From an uncultured bacterium (GTDB lineage: Bacteria > Actinomycetota > Coriobacteriia > Coriobacteriales > Eggerthellaceae): DNA of 54,619 nucleotides. Below are positions 39,353-47,193 of this stretch, one piece after another. Where the stretch lies: assembly GCA_905214325.1 (NCBI GenBank), contig CAJMLT010000006.1, positions 1 through 54,619 on the forward strand. The letters are read 5' to 3'. A program made the translations under genes and the position numbers. The notes below the pieces were generated by a model. It ran no database searches, was not told where the DNA came from, and worked only from the letters and a program-made list of their open reading frames with translations. Every line of letters starts with the position of its first letter. Within the stretch, counting starts at the first letter, position 1.

Positions 39353-42130
39353 TCATAGCGCATCATCGTCGGGAGAGCAGTAAACGCACAAGGTGGTGTA
39401 GAGCGCTGTGGAGTCGATGGGCTTGGCGAGATGGGCGTTCATGCCGGCTTCGAGGCACGCTTGTACGTCCGAATCGAAGGCGCTTGCCGTCATGGCGATG
39501 ATGGGGATGGTGGCGGCATCGGGCCTTTCGAGCGCGCGGAGGGCACGGGTCGTTTCGAGCCCGTTCATGTTGGGCATGCGGAGGTCCATCAGGATCGCAT
39601 CGAAGAAATCCGAAGCCGATTGTTCGAACAGTGCAAGCCCGATGGCTCCATCGGTGGCGACGACGGGTTCCATGCCCCGTTTCTTCAGAAGCTCGGAGGC
39701 TATTCTCGCGTTCAGGGGATGATCTTCGCATATAAGCACGCGCTTGCCTTTAAGGACGCCGAAGTCGATGTCGTGCTCGATCGGAATCGTGTCCGCTTCG
39801 CATGATTCGAAATCGATGGTTATGGTGATTTCCGTGCCCTCGCCGACGGCACTTCTCACCTTTATGGTGCCGCCCATGAGGTCGACCAACTGTTTGACGA
39901 TGGGCATTCCAAGCCCCGTTCCCTCTTCGCGCAGCACGCCGACACGCCCTTCCTGGGAAAAAGGCTCGAATAGGTGGGGGAGAAAATCGGCATGCATACC
40001 GATGCCGGTGTCCTTCACGATGATGCTGTCCCGCAGTGTCTTTCCGCTGTGGGCGAGACGCTTCATCGAAACCTCCACCGTGCCGCCGGGTGGGGTGAAT
40101 TTCACCGCGTTGCTTATTATATTGATGAGGATCTGCTCGAGATGGGCGGGGTCCATCATGACGGTCGGCCAATCGTCGGTTTCGGCAGGCTGGACGTTAA
40201 CCACGAGATTCACGTTCTTGTCTTTGGCGATGATCCGCGCATTCGATATCACGTTTTCGTACACGGTCTTTCCGCTGCAGGGCTTGCAGTGCAATTCGAG
40301 CTTCCCCGCCTCCATCTTGTTGATGTCGAGTGTATCGTTGATGAGGTTGAGCAGGTAGTGGGATGAAAGCTCTATCTGATCCAGGTTCTTATGCAATTCG
40401 TCCATGTCGGTTTCGTCTTTGGACAACGCCACCAATCCCAAGATGCCGTTCATGGGCGTTCGCATATCATGGCTCATACGCGCGAAGAAGTCGGAGCGTT
40501 CCTGCTCCGCCGCTTTGACGCGGTTGCGTTCGCGGCGCATCATGTGGGCGTAAATGAACAATGCGCTCAAGGTTGCCAGCACGACCACGATTGCGATGCC
40601 GATTCCGATGAAGAGTTCGGTGTTGTGGCTAACCATGTAGGAAAGGGTGATGTCGGGGGTCGACGACGCTGCGTAACTCAACATCGAATCGTAGACGAAA
40701 TCGGGCTCGAGGAGCTTCGTTCCCTTGTCGACGATATTGGCGAGAAGTTCGGCGTTTTCCCCGTGAAACTGTAAGGCGATGCCAAACGATACCGCCGGCA
40801 CGGGAAGTGCCGTTATGTCATCGTAGCCACCCGTGATGATGGCGTTATCGGCAACGTGGGTGTCAAGAAGCGCCATATCGACGCTGCCATTCGATACGCT
40901 TTCCAGACACATTTGAGGGGAGTCACACTCCACCACTTCGCATTGGGGGTATTGGTCGGCTAAATAGTCTTTCAGCCCGTCACGGTTCACCACGACGGCT
41001 ATGCGGTAGCGGTCATCCGATGCGTATCCGTCGCCTGCGCGGTGGTACATGTTGAATGTTTCATTGAGGATGGAATTCGTCACACCCGTTTCGGTGCCGG
41101 TATCCGTGAGCGAATCAAGGTAGAGCGTTCGATAGGTGACGGTGGTGTTGTCTTGGTTCATCGATGAGTCGGTCCGTTTTCGAACGGAGAGATCGAGCCC
41201 CGTGAGGGAGCCCAGTCGATTGCAGATATCCACCAGAACGCCGCTCATGCTGTCGGTGTCGGAATCGTACCAGGCAAGCGGTGCCGAAGAGCCGTCGAGA
41301 TAGATGGTATAGGGGATGTTTCGGGCGATGCAATCCATCTCCGCTTTACTGTAGGGGGAGTTCACCATGCGGGGAAAATATTCGTTGGCCAACTCGTCGT
41401 CGAAATCGCTTTCGTAGAGATTGATCTGGATTATGGCGCTACTGATGGTGTCGGCCAGGTTTGCGTTGTTTCCCGAAGCGGCGAAATAAAACGGTATGTA
41501 GGTGAACTTTTCGATGATCTTCCATTCGTCTCGAATGGCGTGTGCATTGGCGGCCAGAAGGTCTATCTCGCCGTTTTCGAGGGCCGCATCGAGGGCGGGC
41601 TGATCGGCGAAGGTACGGATGGTGAACGTGAGATTTTTGTTCGCCATGAGCTCGCGCAGTTGATCTTCTATCACGTAGCCGTCGATGCAGCCCACGGTGG
41701 ATCCGTTCATGGCATCGTAGTCTTCGTAGACCAAAGGAGACGAATCGAGCGCCGCCAATTCGGCCACGCTGTAGCCGTAACTGGCATCGGATATGGAGTA
41801 CGTATCTTCGCGCTCCTGCGTCCACTGCATGGTGCCGACGAGATCTATCTCGTTGTCGCGAAGCAGGGCGAGCGCGTTGTTCCAGGTGCCGCAGTATACG
41901 TATTCGAATTTCAGCCCCGTGTATTCGGATATTTTGTTCAAGTAGGCGGAATCGTAGCTGTCCATCTCGCCGTTTTCGTTTACCTGATAGTAGGAACCGA
42001 GATCGAAGTATCCCACACGGACCGTCTGCTGTTCTTCTTCGGTGGCGAAAGCGGGTGAACAAAGGCAGGCGAGCATCAAGATACCCATCGCTGCGCTGAT
42101 GACGAGCCGTTTCACCCTGAGAGTCATCAT
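39353..42130 (-). CDS. BvgS-like hybrid histidine kinase with two solute-binding domains
   Basis: The 925-aa protein starts at ATG 42130 (ATG 42127 also possible) behind AAAGGTG. Order: signal peptide (about 1-29), two family-3 solute-binding domains (about 35-260 and 270-510), one membrane helix (about 527-548), histidine kinase with Ser-His-Asp-Met-Arg-Thr-Pro-Met-Asn (phospho-His), ATPase motifs Asn-Ala-Val-Lys-Phe-Thr, Asp-Thr-Gly-Ile-Gly-Met and Gly-Thr-Gly-Leu-Gly-Met, and a C-terminal receiver with Glu-Asp-His-Pro, the phospho-acceptor Asp in Leu-Met-Asp-Leu-Arg-Met-Pro and Lys-Pro-Ile. The sensor would bind small periplasm-side solutes such as amino acids. No output regulator is adjacent. 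The downstream antiporter gene could be its target; that is inference. Confidence 0.93.
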   Translation of the reverse strand: MMTLRVKRLVISAAMGILMLACLCSPAFATEEEQQTVRVGYFDLGSYYQVNENGEMDSYDSAYLNKISEYTGLKFEYVYCGTWNNALALLRDNEIDLVGTMQWTQEREDTYSISDASYGYSVAELAALDSSPLVYEDYDAMNGSTVGCIDGYVIEDQLRELMANKNLTFTIRTFADQPALDAALENGEIDLLAANAHAIRDEWKIIEKFTYIPFYFAASGNNANLADTISSAIIQINLYESDFDDELANEYFPRMVNSPYSKAEMDCIARNIPYTIYLDGSSAPLAWYDSDTDSMSGVLVDICNRLGSLTGLDLSVRKRTDSSMNQDNTTVTYRTLYLDSLTDTGTETGVTNSILNETFNMYHRAGDGYASDDRYRIAVVVNRDGLKDYLADQYPQCEVVECDSPQMCLESVSNGSVDMALLDTHVADNAIITGGYDDITALPVPAVSFGIALQFHGENAELLANIVDKGTKLLEPDFVYDSMLSYAASSTPDITLSYMVSHNTELFIGIGIAIVVVLATLSALFIYAHMMRRERNRVKAAEQERSDFFARMSHDMRTPMNGILGLVALSKDETDMDELHKNLDQIELSSHYLLNLINDTLDINKMEAGKLELHCKPCSGKTVYENVISNARIIAKDKNVNLVVNVQPAETDDWPTVMMDPAHLEQILINIISNAVKFTPPGGTVEVSMKRLAHSGKTLRDSIIVKDTGIGMHADFLPHLFEPFSQEGRVGVLREEGTGLGMPIVKQLVDLMGGTIKVRSAVGEGTEITITIDFESCEADTIPIEHDIDFGVLKGKRVLICEDHPLNARIASELLKKRGMEPVVATDGAIGLALFEQSASDFFDAILMDLRMPNMNGLETTRALRALERPDAATIPIIAMTASAFDSDVQACLEAGMNAHLAKPIDSTALYTTLCVYCSPDDDAL

Positions 42131-42209
42131 GCACCTTTCGTCGGTTGATCGTGTCCGTGACGGGTGTTGCATTGTCGCGCCCGACTTTTTTGCGATCGGG
42201 TATCCATTC

Positions 42210-42215
42210 ATTATA
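42210..42215 (-). promoter_or_regulatory. Consensus -10 box upstream of the hybrid kinase
   Basis: The minus strand reads TATAAT at 42210-42215, 80 bp before the kinase start, in the gap after the YczE-like gene. The -35 region is GC-rich and poor. Confidence 0.4.
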
Positions 42216-42336
42216 GGACACGGCGAAATGGGAGGGGAGATGAAACGAATAGAGTGGGTATCGATGACGAAGGGCGAAAAGCGGTGATCACTCCGTCATC
42301 GATCGTGATATTTCGACGTTGGAGACAATATGGTAC

Positions 42337-43098
42337 TCACGAGCGGTGCTTCTCGGCGGCTGTCGCACCATCGGTGTCTTCGTTTTGTTCCGCATGGGGG
42401 GCAAGGGAAAGATGGCCGTCGACGGGAGCGAAGCGATCGAAGTGGGGAAAGATCTTATTGAAGAACCGGACGATGAAGCCGGTGCTTATCGCGGCTACGA
42501 CGGTACCTTCGCGTACGCCGTAGAGGCCGCCCATTCCCACGAGCGATATGATGGCGGCCACCACCACGTTGGTACAATCGAATGCGACCTTGCAGGGGGC
42601 GAATTCGCGCCCGGATACGTAAGACACGGCGAGCACGATACCTTCACCCGGTAGCATGACCAAGGCGGCCTTCACTTCCAAAAACACACCGAAACCGGTG
42701 AATACGCAGCTCAGAAGCATAAAGGCTAGGCAGGTGGGGTAGTCGGGCATGGGGATGACGCTCACAAGGTCCACGAAGAAGTCGATGAGCAGGGAAAAAA
42801 TGAACACGAACACCACCTGGAGCAACTGCACGGGGTTGAAGTTTCGACGCAGAAGGGCGATCTGAACCCCCACGAACAGGATGTTCAAGACGAGGGTATA
42901 GGTTCCGATGGTCCAATCCGACATGAACGAAAGGGTGGCTGGCAGGCAGGAGATGGGACTCGTTCCCAGCCCGGTGGCACGGGAGAGGGCCACGCCGAAT
43001 GCCAATGAGGCAAGGCCGGTGAACATGATGATGAGCCGTAGGATGATGTTGGGTAGGTCACGGTCGAAAAGTCTGAACCACGTCTGGGTGATGTGCAC
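42337..43098 (-). CDS. YczE/YitT-like integral membrane protein
   Basis: The 253-aa protein starts at GTG 43098. It has five to six hydrophobic segments and the YczE/YyaS/YitT (DUF6198) pattern: Gly-Leu-Gly-Thr-Ser-Pro-Ile-Ser-Cys-Leu-Pro after helix 1, Gly-Thr-Tyr-Thr-Leu-Val-Leu-Asn at helix 2, Asp-Phe-Phe-Val-Asp, Gly-Phe-Gly-Val-Phe-Leu-Glu-Val-Lys, Pro-Gly-Glu-Gly-Ile and Phe-Asp-Cys-Thr-Asn-Val-Val-Val-Ala. The family's function is not established; a YczE relative is required for surfactin production in Bacillus. It lies upstream of the hybrid kinase on the same strand, 206 bp away, and has its own promoter. Confidence 0.85.
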   Translation of the reverse strand: MHITQTWFRLFDRDLPNIILRLIIMFTGLASLAFGVALSRATGLGTSPISCLPATLSFMSDWTIGTYTLVLNILFVGVQIALLRRNFNPVQLLQVVFVFIFSLLIDFFVDLVSVIPMPDYPTCLAFMLLSCVFTGFGVFLEVKAALVMLPGEGIVLAVSYVSGREFAPCKVAFDCTNVVVAAIISLVGMGGLYGVREGTVVAAISTGFIVRFFNKIFPHFDRFAPVDGHLSLAPHAEQNEDTDGATAAEKHRS

Positions 43099-43136
43099 GT
43101 CTGAAAAGCCTCGTATTCCTATATCGATGTCAACCC

Positions 43137-43165
43137 GTTATAGGTCAAGAACAGGTTCATGGCAA
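43137..43165 (-). promoter_or_regulatory. Promoter of the YczE-like gene
   Basis: On the minus strand TTGCCA (43160-43165) and TATAAC (43137-43142) are 17 bp apart, 38 bp before the GTG start. It is divergent from the diguanylate cyclase pair. Confidence 0.6.
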
Positions 43166-43220
43166 GAAGATTGTCGTGTCGCGCCATTGCGGGGTAAGGG
43201 TGTTTTCTCTCGAATCGTCG

Positions 43221-43247
43221 TTGCCGCGGAAAGAGCGGTGGTATCAT
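43221..43247 (+). promoter_or_regulatory. Weak candidate promoter of the diguanylate cyclase pair
   Basis: TTGCCG (43221-43226) and TATCAT (43242-43247) are 15 bp apart, short of the ideal spacing, about 37 bp before the translation start. Confidence 0.3.
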
Positions 43248-43283
43248 GGTCACCTCGAGTTACGTAGTTCGCAGGAGACGGTG

Positions 43284-44462
43284 TTGAGCACAGCGATCAT
43301 CTATTTGGGGATAAGTGTCTTTCCTGCCTTTCTGGCGGCGATAGTCTTTGTCGATTCCAGGCGGGTCGACGATAAAACCTTACCCATAAGACTGTTCCGT
43401 GCCACCGTTCTGTTCGTCTGCCTCACCATCACGGTCGATGTCGTGGTGCGTTTGATGGAATACACATCGTTTCCCGGATCCGATCTGCTTGTATGGGGCG
43501 GTAGTATGCTGCTTTGCCTCTGTATAGGAGCCAGCTCCCTGTTCTGGCTGCTCAACGTGCTCGAGCGCTTCCATCGGGGAACCATCGATACGATGATCCG
43601 TCGCCCGATACTCGCGCTTCCCACCATAGCCGCCACCTTGTTCTATGTCGCGCTCGTCATTTCGACTCCCGCAAATCACCTGCTGTTCTACATCGACGAT
43701 GTGAACGTCTACCAACGGGGCGATCTTTTCTTCGTTCCGTATATTCTGTGTGCTCTGGCCCTTTGCATCAGTACGGTCGTGGCGGCTGTCGGTGCCGTTC
43801 ATACGGATGGCGGTGCGCGTAGGACGGGTATCGGGTATTTGGCCGCCCTCTCCTTCGTCGTTTTGCTGTCCGGCATCATGCAGATGATCGCGATCGATGT
43901 CTGGATCGCCTGGCCGGTGTCGTCCGTCGCCCTTTTCCTGTTCTACATCTTCACGCAGACATCGCGTGCCACGGAGGATCTGCTCACCGGCCTGAGCAAC
44001 CGCTCCAGTTTCATCCGCGCACTCGAAGCCCGTTGGAACAAGGCGAACGAAAAAGACCGATGGGCGCTGCTGTTCATCGACATCGACCGGTTCAAAACCA
44101 TCAACGATCGATTCGGTCATGCGGCGGGGGACGAAGTCCTTCGTCTGACGGCGGACGCTCTGCGCGAGGCCTTCAAGGGTGAGCATGTCGAAATAGCCCG
44201 CATCGGTGGCGACGAATTCGCCGCTTTTTTCACCTGCGAGAATGCCGATGATCTTTCCTGGCGGATATGCCATATACGTGATGTGGCCAATCGTATTTCC
44301 GACGAGGTGTCCCCCTATCGATTCCGGCTGAGTGTCGGTGGGGCGCTCTACGATCCCGAAACGCAGAGCTGCAAAGAAGATCTGGTCGATGCCGCCGACA
44401 ACAGGATGTATGAACAGAAACGTCGTCGTTTGGATGACGAGGAAGCGGGTGACGCTCGATGA
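43284..44462 (+). CDS. Membrane diguanylate cyclase (GGDEF) 1
   Basis: I choose TTG 43284, seven bases after AGGAG (GTG 43281 is the alternative), giving 392 aa. Seven to eight membrane helices occupy about 1-230, then a GGDEF domain: Asp-Leu-Leu-Thr-Gly-Leu-Ser-Asn-Arg, Phe-Ile-Asp-Ile-Asp-Arg-Phe-Lys, Phe-Gly-His-Ala-Ala-Gly-Asp and Arg-Ile-Gly-Gly-Asp-Glu-Phe. The signature is intact, so c-di-GMP synthesis is likely. The RxxD inhibitory site before it is absent. Its stop overlaps the start of a second GGDEF gene (ATGA, 44459-44462). Confidence 0.9.
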   Translation: MSTAIIYLGISVFPAFLAAIVFVDSRRVDDKTLPIRLFRATVLFVCLTITVDVVVRLMEYTSFPGSDLLVWGGSMLLCLCIGASSLFWLLNVLERFHRGTIDTMIRRPILALPTIAATLFYVALVISTPANHLLFYIDDVNVYQRGDLFFVPYILCALALCISTVVAAVGAVHTDGGARRTGIGYLAALSFVVLLSGIMQMIAIDVWIAWPVSSVALFLFYIFTQTSRATEDLLTGLSNRSSFIRALEARWNKANEKDRWALLFIDIDRFKTINDRFGHAAGDEVLRLTADALREAFKGEHVEIARIGGDEFAAFFTCENADDLSWRICHIRDVANRISDEVSPYRFRLSVGGALYDPETQSCKEDLVDAADNRMYEQKRRRLDDEEAGDAR

Positions 44463-45667
44463 ATATAGCGTCCTCGACCCAAATGACGCTTCTTCCCCTG
44501 GTGGCTCTCGTGGCGCTGTTCGTCAACATGCGCCGTCGGCTTCCCTACACGCGCAGCAATGCGCTGCTGGAGGCCCTCGTTTGTATGGTCATGATCATTC
44601 TCGTCGTCGTATTCTTTCTCGATCTACCGATATGGACGGGAGCTGCTTCCACCGTACCTATCCTGTATGCGCTCAACATCGTCTATTACCTGAGTGCCGG
44701 TCTTCTGGCTGCCGGTTGGGCGGGCTATATATATGTGGTGGCTACGCCTCAGGAGCGCATGCTCTCGAAAACGCGTGAGGGTCTGATTCTTTTTCTTCTG
44801 GTGCTGTTCTATTCCGCTCTCGTGTTAACGACACCTTGGACAGGCGTGTTGTTCTTCGTCGATGATGCGGCCCGCTATTGTCGGGGGTCTTTCTATTTCC
44901 TGTTCGTCATCTGGGCTTTCGTGGTGATGGTCCTTCCTTCGATACTCGTTTTGTTGCGCAGGGCTCGGACGCAGGATCTCGACGAGCGGCGACGCTTGGG
45001 TGCCCTGGCTCTTTTCATCGTGCCGGTTGTCGTTGGTATGGTGTTGCAGGTGGTCTTCCCGGACATAACGTTTGCCGAGCCTTCGTTGGCGCTTTCGTTG
45101 GTGTTGGTGTATCTGAACTTGCAGGATGGTTGGCTGATGCGTGATTCCCTTACGGGGCTGAACAATCGACGTCAGTTCGATCATCGCTTCGCCGCGCTCT
45201 GTGATCAGGAGGGTGGCGAACGATTCTACCTCGCCTCCATAGACGTTAACGACTTCAAGACCATCAACGATACCCTGGGCCATTCGGCGGGTGATGTGGC
45301 GCTGCGCAGGGTCGGAGACACGCTTCGTCATGTCTACGGAAGAAAAGGAGCCTTCGTCGCCCGTGTCGGAGGTGATGAATTCGTCGTGGTCATGCAGGAG
45401 CGTCCGGGTGTCGATTTCCCCGCTCTCGTCGACGAAATGCATCGCGAGTTGCGCGAAGGTGTCGGCGGCGGGGGAGTTTTTGCCGTTGGCATGATGGGGT
45501 CCCCATCCGCGACCTCTCTTTCCGTTTCCATCGGGTATGTCCTTTTCCGTCAGGGGGAAATGGCCGACCCCGATTCTCTCATCGTTGCCGCCGATGAGAG
45601 GATGTATGAGCAGAAGCGGGCCTTCGTCGAAAAGAAGACGCGAACCGATGGGATCGCACGCTCCTGA
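44459..45667 (+). CDS. Membrane diguanylate cyclase (GGDEF) 2
   Basis: The 402-aa protein is a paralogue of the preceding one, with about seven to eight helices (1-220) and a GGDEF domain: Asp-Ser-Leu-Thr-Gly-Leu-Asn-Asn-Arg, Ser-Ile-Asp-Val-Asn-Asp-Phe-Lys, Leu-Gly-His-Ser-Ala-Gly-Asp and Arg-Val-Gly-Gly-Asp-Glu-Phe. The catalytic signature is intact and the RxxD inhibitory site reads Arg-Lys-Gly-Ala, so product inhibition should be lost. It is translationally coupled to the first. No EAL, HD-GYP or PilZ gene is in the window. The 206 bp after it (45668-45873) hold no gene. Confidence 0.9.
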   Translation: MNIASSTQMTLLPLVALVALFVNMRRRLPYTRSNALLEALVCMVMIILVVVFFLDLPIWTGAASTVPILYALNIVYYLSAGLLAAGWAGYIYVVATPQERMLSKTREGLILFLLVLFYSALVLTTPWTGVLFFVDDAARYCRGSFYFLFVIWAFVVMVLPSILVLLRRARTQDLDERRRLGALALFIVPVVVGMVLQVVFPDITFAEPSLALSLVLVYLNLQDGWLMRDSLTGLNNRRQFDHRFAALCDQEGGERFYLASIDVNDFKTINDTLGHSAGDVALRRVGDTLRHVYGRKGAFVARVGGDEFVVVMQERPGVDFPALVDEMHRELREGVGGGGVFAVGMMGSPSATSLSVSIGYVLFRQGEMADPDSLIVAADERMYEQKRAFVEKKTRTDGIARS

Positions 45668-45873
45668 TCGGGGATCGCGGGCTGTGGGCACTGGCCGTAT
45701 GCCGTATGGAGCTGCATGGATTCAAGCGGTTTTCCCCATTCGCTTTCGACACTCTGATCCAACGGAAACCGAAAGCGGACTTGCGATCGACGCGTGCGCC
45801 ATTCGGGTGATTTCGAGGGTATTTTGCGTAAAGGAGCAGGTCTTTTCCGGCATCAGGGGTAGAATGCGGTGCT

Positions 45874-47193
45874 ATGAATATTGCAAAAAAGTACGGAGAC
45901 GTCGTCCGTGGTCGTATCCCCGAACATCCCGACACGGCGGGTAAACTCATTCGTTTGGGGCTCAAGGCCGAATCGGCGAGAACCGCTTTGGCTCCCACCC
46001 GTGAAATGCCCAAAGCCTATCGCTATCTCAACCATCAGGCGATCAAATTGGTGGCCGACGCGCTTGACGAGCCGCGTTCGTTCGTCTGGACGAACATTTT
46101 CGCGCCCACCGAATTGCTACAGGCGTTCGGCTTATCCGCCATTTCCATGGAGTGCATAGCCTCCTATATGTCCGGGTTCCACTTGGAAGACTATTTCATC
46201 GATCAGGCGGAAGCGAGCGGTATTGCCACTACGCTTTGCAGCTACCATAAGAACTTCATCGGGGCCTATGAGTCCGGCGTATTTCCCGAAGCACTCGGTG
46301 CTTTGACCACCTCCATCATCTGTGACGGCAACATCAACACGTTCCGTTATCTGAACGAGCGTTTCGGGCTGGACGACTTCGTCATCGACGTTCCCCATGT
46401 GTGGTCACCCGAAGCGCAGGAGTATGTGGTAGGGCAGTTGGAAGATCTTATCGTGCTTTTGGAAAAGGCCACGGGCATTTCCTATGACGAACAGGTTCTC
46501 GCCACCATTATCGAGCGCGAAAACCGTTCGCGGGAACTGTATCGGTCCTTTCTCGCCAAGCGCGTCGAACACGACTACCCCGAATCACTCATTTCCCGTC
46601 TGTTCCTGCTTTTCGCCACCCATTTGAGTATTGGAAGTGCATGGGCGTTGGAGTTCTTCGAGATGTTGGATAAGGACATCGACTCCTATCCGCCCGCTTC
46701 GGGTCGGCGCTTGTTCTGGGTGCACGTGACGCCCTACATGCAACCGACGCTCTGTCACTACCTGAACTACGATCCCGCCTGCTCCATCGTGGCCGACGAC
46801 TTCAACCTGGATTATCAAGAGACCATGGACTCCTCGCGTCCGCTTCACGCTTTGGCGCGCAAGATGATCAACAACATCTACAACGGCGACTTCGACCGCA
46901 AAGCCGATGCCGTCGTTGATTGGGTGCGCGAATACCACTGCGATGCCGTGGTCGAATTCTGCCATTGGGGCTGCAAGCAATCCATCGGTGGGGCGGCTCT
47001 GCTCAAGGAACGTATGAAGAGGGAGGGCATTCCCATGTTGACGCTCGACGGTGATGCCCTCGATCGTCGCAACAATCAAGACGGGCAGACCAAAACCCGC
47101 TTCGAAGCCTTTTTGGAGGTCATCGACAATACGGCTTCGTCTTCGCCGGACGGCATGGACGCCACCGTGCTCGGAGGGAGTGATCCTTCATGA
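45874..47193 (+). CDS. 2-hydroxyacyl-CoA dehydratase-family subunit (HgdB/BcrB-like)
   Basis: The 439-aa protein has the subunit fold of the [4Fe-4S] 2-hydroxyacyl-CoA dehydratase/benzoyl-CoA reductase family: Thr-Asn-Ile-Phe-Ala-Pro-Thr-Glu-Leu-Leu-Gln-Ala-Phe-Gly near the N-terminus, Cys-Ser-Tyr-His-Lys, and the C-terminal Phe-Cys-His-Trp-Gly-Cys-Lys-Gln followed by Gly-Ile-Pro-Met-Leu-Thr-Leu-Asp-Gly-Asp. Conserved Cys residues would hold the cluster. The start ATG 45874 has only a weak site (GGGG about 15 bp upstream). It overlaps the next gene by 4 bp; that gene supplies the second subunit and the activator. Confidence 0.85.
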   Translation: MNIAKKYGDVVRGRIPEHPDTAGKLIRLGLKAESARTALAPTREMPKAYRYLNHQAIKLVADALDEPRSFVWTNIFAPTELLQAFGLSAISMECIASYMSGFHLEDYFIDQAEASGIATTLCSYHKNFIGAYESGVFPEALGALTTSIICDGNINTFRYLNERFGLDDFVIDVPHVWSPEAQEYVVGQLEDLIVLLEKATGISYDEQVLATIIERENRSRELYRSFLAKRVEHDYPESLISRLFLLFATHLSIGSAWALEFFEMLDKDIDSYPPASGRRLFWVHVTPYMQPTLCHYLNYDPACSIVADDFNLDYQETMDSSRPLHALARKMINNIYNGDFDRKADAVVDWVREYHCDAVVEFCHWGCKQSIGGAALLKERMKREGIPMLTLDGDALDRRNNQDGQTKTRFEAFLEVIDNTASSSPDGMDATVLGGSDPS

